Part shown: positions 41,368 to 50,762 of the stretch, piece by piece
How the letters are laid out: every line of letters begins with the position of its first letter
How positions within the stretch are numbered: position 1 is the first letter of the stretch
Assembly (NCBI GenBank): GCA_031548545.1
Contig: JAVBQY010000016.1
Coordinates: 1 to 64,000 of the forward strand
Length of the DNA: 64,000 nucleotides
DNA from: UBA932 sp031548545
Lineage (GTDB): Bacteria > Bacteroidota > Bacteroidia > Bacteroidales > UBA932
Direction: 5' to 3'
The notes under the pieces: generated by a model
The model's input: only the letters and a program-made list of their open reading frames with translations
Told to the model about the DNA's origin: nothing
Databases searched by the model: none
Program-made: the position numbers and the translations under genes

Positions 41368-42051
41368 ATGCATCCTTATAGAATTTTGTTGGTGGACGAT
41401 GAAAATGATATTCTCGAATTTCTTTCCTACGCTTTAATCAAAGAAGGATATGAAGTATACACGGCCAATGACGGGGTTAGCGGAATACAAATCGCCATGG
41501 AGAAGAAACCACACCTGATTCTGCTGGATGTAATGATGCCCAAGATGGACGGGATTGCCACCTGCGAAGAAATCCGCAGACATGAAGAGCTGAGTAACAC
41601 GATTGTAGCCTTCCTCACCGCCCGGGGCGAAGATTATTCACAGATTGCGGGCTTCGATGCCGGCGGAGATGACTATATCACCAAGCCCATCCGGCCTAAA
41701 GTGCTGATGAGCAGGATAAAGGCACTATTAAAGCGCTTTGAGCAAAACACGCCTGCAAACGCTGCAATCTCCGGAAATAATCCACTCATCATTGATCGTG
41801 AACGATTTACAGTAACTATTGAAAACGGTTCGGAATTGAGCCTCCCCAAAAAAGAATTCGAACTACTGGCCCTGCTCTATTCCAAACCCCAAAAAGTATT
41901 TACCCGCGAAGAAATTTTCAGCACCGTGTGGGGCAATGATATTGTAGTGGGTGAACGCACTATTGACGTACATATCCGCAAATTACGGGAAAAAATAGGC
42001 GACAAATACATTAAAACCATCAAAGGAGTGGGCTATAAATTTGTAGATTAA
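41368..42051 (+). CDS. OmpR/PhoB-family response regulator
   Basis: Two-component regulator of 227 residues. The receiver has acidic pocket D10/D11, phospho-acceptor D54 (LLDVMMPKMDG), T84 and K106 (YITKPI). The C-terminal winged helix (LSLPKKEFELLALLYSKPQKVFTREEIF ... RTIDVHIRKLREKIGDKYIKTIKGVGYKFVD) is of PhoB type. No histidine kinase is beside it, so it is an orphan here. The next gene starts 1 bp after its stop, so it is cotranscribed with a cysteine-synthase-like gene. Confidence 0.95.
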   Translation: MHPYRILLVDDENDILEFLSYALIKEGYEVYTANDGVSGIQIAMEKKPHLILLDVMMPKMDGIATCEEIRRHEELSNTIVAFLTARGEDYSQIAGFDAGGDDYITKPIRPKVLMSRIKALLKRFEQNTPANAAISGNNPLIIDRERFTVTIENGSELSLPKKEFELLALLYSKPQKVFTREEIFSTVWGNDIVVGERTIDVHIRKLREKIGDKYIKTIKGVGYKFVD

Positions 42052-42052
42052 C

Positions 42053-43075
42053 ATGGTTAGCTTCAATACCCTCCGCGCACTGACCGGCAATACGCCCATG
42101 ATCGGTATCCGTTACCGCTATAAAGGTGAAATGCGCACCGTCTATGCCAAATGTGAATATTATAACTTCACGGGCAGTGTAAAAGACCGTATGGCTGTAG
42201 AAGTGCTGGAGCAGGCTTATAAAAAAGGGGCGCTCAAAGCCGGAGACAGTATTGTAGAAGCGACCAGCGGCAATGCAGGCATTTCACTGGCCGCTTTCGG
42301 CAGGGCGCTGGGCCACAAAGTGATCATCATCATGCCCGAATGGGCCAGCAAAGAACGGATAGACATCCTGCATTCTTTCGGCGCCGAAACCATACTGGTC
42401 AGTCGCGAAGAAGGCGGCTTTCAGGCCTGCATGCAACGTTGCCACACACTGAAATCCCAATTACCCAACGTATTCCTCCCCCGGCAATTTGAAAATACAG
42501 ATAATGTACAGGGACATTTTACCTCATCCGGCCCGGAAATAGAACAGCAGATGGCCGGCAGGGGGCTGAAACCGGACGCCTTTATAGCAGGTGTCGGTAC
42601 CGGCGGCACAATCATGGGTAACGGCGCCTATCTGCGGACTAAGTTCCCGGATATTCATATCTGCCCCGTAGAATCCCTCCAATCAAGAGTCATCAGCACC
42701 GGAACCAGCCAGGGCGTACACCGGGTTCCCGGCCTGTCGGATGACTGGAATCCGCCCATTCTTGACCTCAATACGATGGATCAGGTATTCACGATATCTG
42801 ATGGTGACGGCATCATCATGACCCAACGTCTCGGGAAGGAACTGGGAATAGGCGTAGGCATTTCCTCCGGCTTTAACCTTCTGGGCGCCATCGCCTACCA
42901 GAATCAATTCGGGGCGGATAAAAATGTAGTAACGGTATTTTCCGATTGTAATAAAAAGTACCTCAGCACCACCCTGCTCAAAGAAGAACCCCTCCTTCCG
43001 GACTACCTCTGTAACCACATAGAGCTGGTGGATTACTTCGCAATAACATGTGAAAACAGGAAGCTAAAAGAATAA
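42053..43075 (+). CDS. Cysteine synthase-family PLP enzyme
   Basis: PLP-dependent enzyme of the CysK/CysM fold, 340 residues, probably making cysteine or a related amino acid from an activated serine. K44 in TGSVKDR binds PLP, TSGNAG (71-76) binds the substrate carboxylate and GVGTGGT (179-185) the phosphate. Against plain CysK it has about 30 extra C-terminal residues after the KYLST motif. The exact substrate (O-acetylserine or O-phosphoserine) cannot be read. Overlaps no gene but follows the response regulator by 1 bp and precedes mntP by 6 bp. Confidence 0.88.
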   Translation: MVSFNTLRALTGNTPMIGIRYRYKGEMRTVYAKCEYYNFTGSVKDRMAVEVLEQAYKKGALKAGDSIVEATSGNAGISLAAFGRALGHKVIIIMPEWASKERIDILHSFGAETILVSREEGGFQACMQRCHTLKSQLPNVFLPRQFENTDNVQGHFTSSGPEIEQQMAGRGLKPDAFIAGVGTGGTIMGNGAYLRTKFPDIHICPVESLQSRVISTGTSQGVHRVPGLSDDWNPPILDLNTMDQVFTISDGDGIIMTQRLGKELGIGVGISSGFNLLGAIAYQNQFGADKNVVTVFSDCNKKYLSTTLLKEEPLLPDYLCNHIELVDYFAITCENRKLKE

Positions 43076-43081
43076 GAATGT

Positions 43082-43651
43082 ATGTCGTATTACGAACTGT
43101 TCCTATTAGCTGTCGGCCTTTGCTTTGACACCTTTGCCGTGTCACTCTCCGGTGGTTTGTGCCTCGGCTCCCACTGCCGGAAAAGGCGGGTGGTGATCCT
43201 CCTGACCTTTGCCCTCTTTCAAAGCGCCATGGCTTTCTTAGGCTGGCTGGCCGGACTAAGCTTCCACCAATTGATTGAAAGTTTCGACCATTGGATCGCT
43301 TTCGCATTACTTGTCCTGATCGGTGGAAAAATGGCCATGGACAGCTTCGAAACAACGGATAAAAAAAGCATTAACTTACACAACAATAAAGTACTGCTAA
43401 CAGCAGCCATTGCCACCAGTATTGACGCGTTGGCCGTAGGAGTCAGCCTGGCGCTCTTACATTTACCGGCAACACGCATGGCCATTGGAGCGCTGATTAT
43501 CGCCATAGTAACCGGCATAGCGGCCTTAGCAGGATTATTGAGCGGACAGCGGGCCGGACAACGGCTGGGAAAATGGCCGGAACTAGCCGGCGGAATTATT
43601 TTGATCGCGCTGGGTGTTAAAATTTTATTAGAACATACGCTATTTTCATAA
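43082..43651 (+). CDS. mntP: Manganese efflux pump MntP
   Basis: Inner-membrane Mn(II) exporter of 189 residues with six hydrophobic helices. The DUF204 repeat is visible twice, each with its aspartate: LAVGLCFDTFAVSLSGG near the start and ATSIDALAVGVSL near residue 114. The length fits the family. No Mn riboswitch is visible; the gene sits inside the response-regulator operon. Confidence 0.92.
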   Translation: MSYYELFLLAVGLCFDTFAVSLSGGLCLGSHCRKRRVVILLTFALFQSAMAFLGWLAGLSFHQLIESFDHWIAFALLVLIGGKMAMDSFETTDKKSINLHNNKVLLTAAIATSIDALAVGVSLALLHLPATRMAIGALIIAIVTGIAALAGLLSGQRAGQRLGKWPELAGGIILIALGVKILLEHTLFS

Positions 43652-43658
43652 TTTATGG

Positions 43659-43666
43659 TATCTTTG
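43659..43666 (+). promoter_or_regulatory. -7 box abutting mqnA
   Basis: TATCTTTG ends 5 bp before the ATG at 43672, again suggesting a leaderless mRNA. No clear -33. Confidence 0.45.
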
Positions 43667-43671
43667 CAGCT

Positions 43672-44415
43672 ATGGCAAAAATTCGGGTCACAGCTGTATC
43701 GTACTTAAACACAGTCCCCTTGCTCTACGGAATTAGAAACTCCGCAGTGTATGAGGCTATTGACCTGCGCATCGCCCCACCGGCCCAATGTGCCCTTGCA
43801 TTCGAAAGAGGCGATACGGATATTGCCCTGGTTCCCGTAGCCTCACTACTCAAACAACCTCATTACGAACTATTAAGCGACTATTGCATTGGCGCCTCCG
43901 GTAAGGTTCGCACGGTGGTTGTCATGGCTAATGATCCGCTGGACCAACTGCAAACCATTTATCTGGATCCCGACTCCCGCACTTCCGTGATATTGGTGCA
44001 AATTCTGGCCCGGCGCTACTGGAATATCCGCCCGGCCTTTAAACCCTTTACACCCGGACAAACCATAGGTCCGGGCGAAGGTTGCGTACTGATCGGCGAT
44101 AAGGTCTTTGCACAGGAAGCCCGTTTCAGCCGCCATTACGACCTGGCCGAACATTGGCACAATTTTACGGGTTTACCCTTTGTTTTTGCAGCATGGGCCA
44201 GCCACACATCGCTTCCCCAGGCTTTCATTGACGCTTTCAACCAAGCTATGCACTTTGGCGTTCAACATATCAACGAATCACTCACCGAGCCTCCGCCATG
44301 TTCGCACGAAACAGCCGTCGAGTACCTGAGTTGTAATATCAGTTACCCGCTCGACACCGCAAAACGTAGAGGACTGGAATTATTCCGGCAATTTATTAAG
44401 GAGGACATGCTATGA
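43672..44415 (+). CDS. mqnA: Chorismate dehydratase MqnA (menaquinone, futalosine route)
   Basis: First enzyme of the futalosine pathway: removes water from chorismate to give 3-enolpyruvyl-benzoate. 247 residues with the MqnA/MqnD periplasmic-binding-protein-like fold: VTAVSYLNTVPLLYGI, DIALVPVASLL, GKVRTVVVM and LIGDKVF. MqnA rather than MqnD is judged from the SYLNTVPL start. Stop overlaps the corA-like start (ATGA). Confidence 0.9.
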   Translation: MAKIRVTAVSYLNTVPLLYGIRNSAVYEAIDLRIAPPAQCALAFERGDTDIALVPVASLLKQPHYELLSDYCIGASGKVRTVVVMANDPLDQLQTIYLDPDSRTSVILVQILARRYWNIRPAFKPFTPGQTIGPGEGCVLIGDKVFAQEARFSRHYDLAEHWHNFTGLPFVFAAWASHTSLPQAFIDAFNQAMHFGVQHINESLTEPPPCSHETAVEYLSCNISYPLDTAKRRGLELFRQFIKEDML

Positions 44416-45362
44416 TTACGATATATTACAAAGCCAACAAACAAATTACCAGCTCCGACAACATACAGTTGTTGGAAGAATTAGGTTACGACGACATTCT
44501 CTGGATAGACCTCAATAATCCTGAGGGCGATGAAAAACACGGCGTGGAGGAATACCTGGAAACACCCTTACAAAGCCGGGCGCAGGCCGAAGAAATCGAA
44601 AGTTCGTCCCGTTATTCGGAAACAGAAAATGCCATTTTCGCCAATACCAACTTCTTGATTGCCGGCTCCGAAAGCTATAAGGAAGAGGCGGTTTCTTTCA
44701 TTCTTTCATCCGGTATACTGATCACCATACGCAATTCCCACCTGCGCACCTTTATGGAAATAGAGCGCCGGCTGCTGGCCAATCACCGCAGCTACGCCAC
44801 GGGTTACCATCTCATGGTCGCCATCCTGGAGAACCGTATAGACCTGGATGCCGACATGATCGAGTTGCTGGCTAAAGAAATCGCACACCTCAGCAAGCGT
44901 ATCAGCGTAGACGAGCAAATGAGCGAAGAAATACTTCTCGATATCAACCAGCAACAGGAAAACACCATGTTGATCCGCGAGAACATCATCGATAAACAGC
45001 GGGTAGTATCCAGCATTCTTAAGAGTGATAAATTCCCCAGTGATATTTACCCGAAACTCAACGTACTAATGAAAGACGTGAGTTCTCTGATCAACCATAC
45101 CGACTTCGGCTTCGAGAGGTTGGAATACCTCCAGAATACCGTACTCGGTTTGATCAACCTGGAACAGAATAAAATCATCAAGGTATTTACCGTCGTAACC
45201 GTTTTTTTCATGCCTCCTACCCTGATTGCCAGCATGTACGGAATGAACGTGCGGCTTCCCTGGGCCGAAAAGGGGAACTTGAGCTTTGTTTTCTGTGTAG
45301 TGCTTATGGTATTATCTTTCCTGCTTACATTTTTCTATTTCAAACGTAAAAAATTATTATAA
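44412..45362 (+). CDS. corA: CorA-family magnesium/divalent cation transporter
   Basis: Homopentameric channel of 316 residues. The large N-terminal cytoplasmic domain ends in a long helix (DMIELLAKEIAHLSKRISVDEQM), then two C-terminal membrane helices with the selectivity motif YGMN (SMYGMNVRLPW) and a basic end. Four-base overlap with mqnA. Confidence 0.94.
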   Translation: MITIYYKANKQITSSDNIQLLEELGYDDILWIDLNNPEGDEKHGVEEYLETPLQSRAQAEEIESSSRYSETENAIFANTNFLIAGSESYKEEAVSFILSSGILITIRNSHLRTFMEIERRLLANHRSYATGYHLMVAILENRIDLDADMIELLAKEIAHLSKRISVDEQMSEEILLDINQQQENTMLIRENIIDKQRVVSSILKSDKFPSDIYPKLNVLMKDVSSLINHTDFGFERLEYLQNTVLGLINLEQNKIIKVFTVVTVFFMPPTLIASMYGMNVRLPWAEKGNLSFVFCVVLMVLSFLLTFFYFKRKKLL

Positions 45363-45369
45363 TTTCTTT

Positions 45370-46602
45370 ATGAAGCAAATTATCACTGTAATTCTCATCA
45401 CCCTTTGCAATTCCATAACGTATGCCCAGGGTGAAAACACTTTTTCAATCAGGGGCTGTATCAAAGCCGAAGACACCGGCGAAAACCTTGAGTTTGCCAG
45501 CATAAGCATCAAAGGCTCGACCAAAGGCACCGTCAGTAATCAGGAGGGTCTTTACGTATTAACAGGGCTGCAAGGGACTGAAACCATCGAATTCAACTAC
45601 ATGGGCTACGAACCGAAACTCGTACCGGCCAACGAACTCCGCTCTTTTACAACCACTATGCTTAAGCCCCAGGCGGTACTGCTTGACGCATTGGTTATAC
45701 GGGCATTTCAGGAAGACGAAGTAATTTTTAACGGCACCCTGAAACATATCAATCGCCTGTATCCCTCACAACCGGTCATGTGCAAGGCGCAGATCAAGGA
45801 CATTATGATAGAAGACCGTAAGATCACCAATTATTACGACTTCAGGAGTGATATCTGGGTAAAATCTTTCGACCGCAAAGAAGAAGAAAGAAATCCCATC
45901 ACCATGAGGATACTAAATGTGGACGCTGCAATTGATGACTATAGCCACAATCCGCTAAGGCCTTATATGATGTACGACCGTACCATACGCAACATCATTC
46001 CGGAAAGTTATGGCCTGCGTACTGTCCTCCACCTGATCGGATCCAAATTGATCCGCTGGCGTACCGAAAAAGACATGATAGCCGGTGAAGCCGTGTGGAA
46101 AATGCAGTTTGAGTCCAAAGCGCCCCAAAGCGACACCCGCTCTTTGGCCACTATAGACCAGGTCCGCGGTGTAATTTATGCGGCGGTAGCCGATAGCGCT
46201 ATCCTGCGTGTCGAAATAACGGAAGACTATTCCAACCACGTTACGCTCTCACACTTTTACGATGAAAACAACCAGCGGGTACAATGTACGGCCAACTTCA
46301 CCTCTCAGGAGCTGGTGAGCAATTTCCGCCGTATTGATGGAAAAATATATCCGGAGTATACCAAAACAATCGTATACAGTGATATGAAGTACAATAACAA
46401 AGAAACGCAACGGCAACAATTGAGCCTGATCCTGATCAGCGACATTGAAACCAAAAGTGTGAAGCGTATAGCAAAGAAGGATGCCTATAACAAGGACATC
46501 CCGCTGTACAACCAGATAGCCAAAGAAAACGAATCGTGGAGGACGATCAATACACTACCGCTAACCAAGGAGGAGCAAGACTTCATCAATGCCAATAGGT
46601 AA
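45370..46602 (+). CDS. Exported protein with carboxypeptidase-D-like regulatory domain
   Basis: A 410-residue protein with a signal peptide (ends ITYAQ) and a CarbopepD_reg_2-type beta-sandwich at ~25-105 (IRGCIKAEDTGENLEFASISIKG, FNYMGYEPK). The remaining ~300 residues form a beta-rich domain of unknown function seen in Bacteroidota periplasmic proteins. It has no plug or barrel, so it is not a receptor. Its 3' end overlaps the next gene by 14 bp. Confidence 0.75.
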   Translation: MKQIITVILITLCNSITYAQGENTFSIRGCIKAEDTGENLEFASISIKGSTKGTVSNQEGLYVLTGLQGTETIEFNYMGYEPKLVPANELRSFTTTMLKPQAVLLDALVIRAFQEDEVIFNGTLKHINRLYPSQPVMCKAQIKDIMIEDRKITNYYDFRSDIWVKSFDRKEEERNPITMRILNVDAAIDDYSHNPLRPYMMYDRTIRNIIPESYGLRTVLHLIGSKLIRWRTEKDMIAGEAVWKMQFESKAPQSDTRSLATIDQVRGVIYAAVADSAILRVEITEDYSNHVTLSHFYDENNQRVQCTANFTSQELVSNFRRIDGKIYPEYTKTIVYSDMKYNNKETQRQQLSLILISDIETKSVKRIAKKDAYNKDIPLYNQIAKENESWRTINTLPLTKEEQDFINANR

Positions 46603-47986
46603 TTATCTATATGATAAGCTAAAAGAATACCTGCACCATGAGCCCACAGCCGATCAGAACGATCTGATGCTTGGGCTCACGGATTTTATTGCCGGCAGCG
46701 ACGCTGTTCTTTTCCTGCTTACCGGTTATGCCGGTACAGGAAAAACCACTATGGTGGCAGCGCTGGTCCAATTGCTCAATGCGCTGGAGATGGACTCCCT
46801 GCTGCTCGCCCCTACCGGCCGTGCGGCCAAGGTGCTCTCCAACTATGCCGGCCAGAGCGCGTATACCATCCATAAAAAAATTTACCGCCAGCAGGTACAC
46901 AATGATGTATCAAGCCCTTTTGTGCTGGCCCCCAATGAATATACGGACACCATTTTTGTGGTAGACGAAGCCTCCATGATTTCCAATGAAGACCAGGGAT
47001 CAATTTTCGGATCCGGCCGTCTGCTCGACGACCTGCTGACCTTTGTCCGCAGCGGTCCAGGCTGTAAACTCATTATGGTAGGAGATCCGGCCCAGCTCCC
47101 TCCCGTACGTTCTCCGCTGAGTCCTGCGCTGGACCGGGAAATACTCTCACGCTACAGTGGCGTACAACACAGCAATCTGTCTGCCGTAGTGCGGCAAACA
47201 GCCGGAAGCGGTATCCTGCATAACGCGACCCTGCTCCGCCATAACATTGAGCGCAATCATTGCGCCTTACCGGTTTTTCAAACGGAGAATTTTCAGGATA
47301 TTGAAAAAATCCGCGGCGGCGAACTGATAGAGAAAATTTCCGACGCCTACGGCCGCTACGGAGAACGTGACACCATGATCATCTGCCGCAGTAACAAGCG
47401 GGCCAACATTTACAACAACGGCATCCGCACACGTATCCTCTTCCGGGAAGATGAACTGGGCCGTGGCGACCGGGTGATGATTGTCAAAAACTGCTATCAA
47501 TTCACCGAGCATACCGGCACGCTGGATTTTATTGCCAATGGAGATATTGCCGAGTTGGTAAGCCTGCGGCGGCATGAAGAGCGCCATGGCTTCCAATTCG
47601 CCCGCGCCGAATTGCGCTTCCCGGATTATGACGATGTAGAAGTCACGGCCAAGGTCATGCTGGACACCCTGCACCTCGAAACCGCCGCGCTGGATACGGA
47701 AAAACAACGCAGCCTGTATGAAAGCGTACTGGCCGATTATTCCGACATTAAAACCAAACGCTCCCGGAACAAGGCCGTGCGCGAAGATCCTTACTATAAC
47801 GGACTTCAACTGCGCTACGCCAACGCCATCACCTGCCATAAGGCGCAGGGCGGCCAATGGAAGGCCGTATTTCTTGATTATCCTTTCCGTAAAGACTACC
47901 TCCCCACCCTCGAAGACCTGCGCTGGCTCTACACCGCCTTTACCCGGGCTACGGAAAAGCTCTACCTGGTAAATTTCCCGGAGTGA
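46589..47986 (+). CDS. RecD-like superfamily 1 DNA helicase
   Basis: ATP-dependent helicase of 465 residues. Walker A GYAGTGKT (46-53), motif Ia PTGRAAKVLSNY, Walker B VVDEASM (126-130), GDPAQLPPV, then a UvrD_C_2-type end with TCHKAQGGQWKAVFLDYP and LYTAFTRATEKLYLV. It is shorter than RecD2 and lacks its N-terminal region. Role in DNA repair or replication is inferred. Confidence 0.88.
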   Translation: MPIGNYLYDKLKEYLHHEPTADQNDLMLGLTDFIAGSDAVLFLLTGYAGTGKTTMVAALVQLLNALEMDSLLLAPTGRAAKVLSNYAGQSAYTIHKKIYRQQVHNDVSSPFVLAPNEYTDTIFVVDEASMISNEDQGSIFGSGRLLDDLLTFVRSGPGCKLIMVGDPAQLPPVRSPLSPALDREILSRYSGVQHSNLSAVVRQTAGSGILHNATLLRHNIERNHCALPVFQTENFQDIEKIRGGELIEKISDAYGRYGERDTMIICRSNKRANIYNNGIRTRILFREDELGRGDRVMIVKNCYQFTEHTGTLDFIANGDIAELVSLRRHEERHGFQFARAELRFPDYDDVEVTAKVMLDTLHLETAALDTEKQRSLYESVLADYSDIKTKRSRNKAVREDPYYNGLQLRYANAITCHKAQGGQWKAVFLDYPFRKDYLPTLEDLRWLYTAFTRATEKLYLVNFPE

Positions 47987-48017
47987 TTGTTTTTCACCGG
48001 AATTTTGCTTAAATTTG
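47986..48017 (+). promoter_or_regulatory. deoC promoter
   Basis: ATTG (near TTTG, 47986-47989), 20 bp, TAAATTTG (48010-48017); leader about 20 nt. Confidence 0.5.
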
Positions 48018-48040
48018 TCTGAATATATTTTTTCAGTCTT

Positions 48041-48856
48041 ATGCAAACATTCAATATCCAAGCCCTCAACGCCGGGCAATTCCACGCTAAAGAAACATTT
48101 ACTCAGTGTCTCGGTTTTATTGACCTTACCTCACTCAACGCCACCGACACCTATGATAAAATCATAGGCATGATGGAAAAGGTAAATGATTTTCCAAAAC
48201 ACTTTCCCCAGTTGCCCAATGTGGCCGCCGTATGTGTGTACCCCAGCCTGGTGCCCATCACCCGGCATACGTTACGGGCGGCAGAAGTACAGATTGCCGC
48301 TGTAGGCGCCGGATTTCCCGCCTCACAAACCTTTATTGAAGTAAAATGCGATGAGTGCCGCCGCGCAGTGGATGCCGGCGCCGATGAAATTGACATCGTA
48401 ATCTCCCTGGGCGCTTTCCTGGCGAATAATTATGACAAGGTACAGGAAGAAATTATGCAGATCAAGAAAGCCATTGGTAAGGCCCACCTGAAAGTTATCC
48501 TGGAAACAGGCGCCCTGAATACCGATCAAATCAGTATCGCCAGCAAGATATCCATTGAAGCCGGCGCAGATTTCATCAAAACCTCTACCGGCAAGATGGA
48601 ACCGGCCGCCACACCTGAGGCCGCCTGGATCATGTGCCACGCCATCAAAGCCCATTATGAAAAAACCGGCGAAAAGATAGGCTTCAAACCGGCCGGCGGT
48701 ATTGTAACAGCCAATGAAGCCCTGACCTATTACGCCATCGTAAAAACAGTATTGGGTGACTCCTGGCTCACGCCCAAACTCTTCCGTTTCGGCGCCAGCC
48801 GCCTGGCCAACAACCTGCTTACTGAAATCACCGGCAATACGGTCAACTATTTTTAG
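48041..48856 (+). CDS. deoC: Deoxyribose-phosphate aldolase
   Basis: Splits 2-deoxyribose-5-phosphate to acetaldehyde and glyceraldehyde-3-phosphate in deoxynucleoside breakdown. 271 residues, a TIM barrel with Schiff-base K180 (DFIKTSTGK) and the second lysine K216 (GFKPAGG), and the conserved KVILETG. Length is in the upper range for the family. Confidence 0.95.
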   Translation: MQTFNIQALNAGQFHAKETFTQCLGFIDLTSLNATDTYDKIIGMMEKVNDFPKHFPQLPNVAAVCVYPSLVPITRHTLRAAEVQIAAVGAGFPASQTFIEVKCDECRRAVDAGADEIDIVISLGAFLANNYDKVQEEIMQIKKAIGKAHLKVILETGALNTDQISIASKISIEAGADFIKTSTGKMEPAATPEAAWIMCHAIKAHYEKTGEKIGFKPAGGIVTANEALTYYAIVKTVLGDSWLTPKLFRFGASRLANNLLTEITGNTVNYF

Positions 48857-48965
48857 GCTATAAGGTGAAAAGAGACGGAGCTAAGGCTGCTTCTCCTCTT
48901 TTACCCTAAGCCTTTTCGCCTTTCACCGTCTCCCCTTAATTTCCTAACCCCCTAATCAATCTCCT

Positions 48966-50612
48966 ATGAAACTAATCGAATGCGTACCCAATTTCAGTGA
49001 GGGGCGCGATATGCACGTAATCAAGCAAATCACCGATGTTATTGAAGAAGTAGAAGGCGTACAATTGCTGGACGTGGATCCCGGCAAAGCCACCAACCGC
49101 ACGGTTGTCACCTTTGTCGGAGAGCCCGGCGCTGTTTGTGAGGCTGCTTTCCGGGCCGTACGCAAGGCCTGTGAGGTCATAGACATGAGCAAGCACCATG
49201 GAGAACATCCGCGCTTCGGGGCTACGGACGTATGCCCGCTCATCCCGATCAGCGGCATAAGTATGGAAGAAACGGCCGAATACGCCCGCAAACTGGCAAA
49301 ACGCATAGGTGACGAATTGCAATTCCCCGTATACTGCTATGAATCCGCCGCGTTCACGCAGGAACGCCGCAACCTGGCCAACTGCCGCGCCGGCGAATAT
49401 GAAGGATTGAAAGACAAGCTGGCCAAGCCCGAATGGAAACCGGACTTCGGTCCTGCCGCCTTTGTAGCCCGCACCGGCGCTATTGCCGTGGGCGCCCGCA
49501 ATTTTCTGATTGCCTATAATGTGAACCTCAATAGCACCTCTACCCGCCGCGCCAACGCCGTTGCTTTCGACGTGCGCGAAAAAGGCCGCAAGGTAAAAGA
49601 CGCCGCCGGCAATGAAAGCTGGCAGGCAGGCTTGCTGAAGAGCGTAAAAGGGATCGGGTGGTATATCGAAGAGTACGGCATAGCGCAGGTCTCTCTCAAC
49701 CTGACGGACATCAGCGTAACGCCATGGCATGTGGCCTTTGATACGGTATGCGAATGCGCCCAACAACGCGGACTGCGCGTTACCGGATCCGAACTGGTCG
49801 GACTGGTTCCCCTCCAAGCCATATTGGATGCCGGCCGTTATTTTCTGGAAAAACAACAACGCTCCACAGGGATCCCTGATGCGGAAATCATCAAGATAGC
49901 CATACGCACAATGGGTCTCGACGAACTAACCCCGTTCGACCCTCAGGAGAAAATCATTGAATACAAATTGGGCGGCAATGCCGTAGGCAAATTAGCCGGC
50001 ATGACCCTTAAAGCCTTTGCCGACGAAACCATCTCCGAATCACCGGCCCCCGGCGGCGGCTCCGTGAGCGCCTACATGGGCGCCATGGGCATATCTTTAG
50101 CCGGTATGGTAGCCAACCTCAGCGCCCACAAGCCCGGTTGGGATGCCCGCTGGGCAGAATTTTCGGGCTGGGCCGTAAAAGCCAAACAACTGCAGGTAGA
50201 ATTGGTGAAGATGGTAGATGAAGACACCCAGGCGTTCAACAAAATCATGGAAGCCTTCGGCCTGCCCAAGGGCACCGATGCGGAAAAGGCCGCACGCAAA
50301 GCCGCTATTGCCGACGCTACCAAATATGCCATTGCTATTCCGCTCAAGGTAATGCACCTGTGCTATGACAGCATGGATATTATCAAAGCCATGGCCGAAA
50401 CCGGAAACCCGAACTCGGTAAGCGATGCCGGCGTAGGCGCGTTGGCCGCCCGCTCAGGCGTACTCGGCGCCTGGCTGAACGTACAAATCAATGCAGCAGG
50501 GCTTGACGACAAGGCCTATGTAGAACAAGTGCTGAAAGAAGGTGCGGCCATTGCAGAAAAAGCCCAGGCCAAAGAAAAAGAGGTACTTGACATTGTCACC
50601 TCTAAACTCTAA
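48966..50612 (+). CDS. ftcD: Bifunctional glutamate formimidoyltransferase / formimino-THF cyclodeaminase
   Basis: Links histidine breakdown to the folate pool: moves the formimino group of formiminoglutamate to tetrahydrofolate, then releases ammonia to make methenyl-THF. 548 residues: transferase N- and C-domains at ~1-325 (IECVPNFSEGRD; HPRFGATDVCPLIP; GARNFLIAYNVNL; SELVGLVP) joined to an all-helical cyclodeaminase at ~350-545 (SESPAPGGGSVSAYMGAMG; GNPNSVSDAGVGALAA). The two activities are on one chain, as in animals; many bacteria keep them separate. No hut genes are adjacent. Confidence 0.95.
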   Translation: MKLIECVPNFSEGRDMHVIKQITDVIEEVEGVQLLDVDPGKATNRTVVTFVGEPGAVCEAAFRAVRKACEVIDMSKHHGEHPRFGATDVCPLIPISGISMEETAEYARKLAKRIGDELQFPVYCYESAAFTQERRNLANCRAGEYEGLKDKLAKPEWKPDFGPAAFVARTGAIAVGARNFLIAYNVNLNSTSTRRANAVAFDVREKGRKVKDAAGNESWQAGLLKSVKGIGWYIEEYGIAQVSLNLTDISVTPWHVAFDTVCECAQQRGLRVTGSELVGLVPLQAILDAGRYFLEKQQRSTGIPDAEIIKIAIRTMGLDELTPFDPQEKIIEYKLGGNAVGKLAGMTLKAFADETISESPAPGGGSVSAYMGAMGISLAGMVANLSAHKPGWDARWAEFSGWAVKAKQLQVELVKMVDEDTQAFNKIMEAFGLPKGTDAEKAARKAAIADATKYAIAIPLKVMHLCYDSMDIIKAMAETGNPNSVSDAGVGALAARSGVLGAWLNVQINAAGLDDKAYVEQVLKEGAAIAEKAQAKEKEVLDIVTSKL

Positions 50613-50628
50613 AACGGTATAAAACAAA

Positions 50629-50656
50629 TGAGGAAGTGCTTTTCAACACTTCCTCA
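50629..50656. terminator. Hairpin between ftcD and clpB
   Basis: Perfect 10-bp stem TGAGGAAGTG / CACTTCCTCA with an 8-nt loop between two convergent genes. The T-run is poor on both sides, so it may be a weak bidirectional terminator or an mRNA end stabiliser. Confidence 0.55.
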
Positions 50657-50762
50657 TATGCCTTTAACCTAACCAAAAACTTGTAACCCCTAAAGGTCTG
50701 TTTTCAGGTACAAAGATAAGGCCTTATTACGAATATGGCGTTAAAACAAGGTTAAGCAATCA

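Noticed and set aside
47267..48085. Long minus-strand open frame opposite the RecD-like helicase
   Set aside because: It is the shadow of a gene with intact helicase motifs; no motif of its own.
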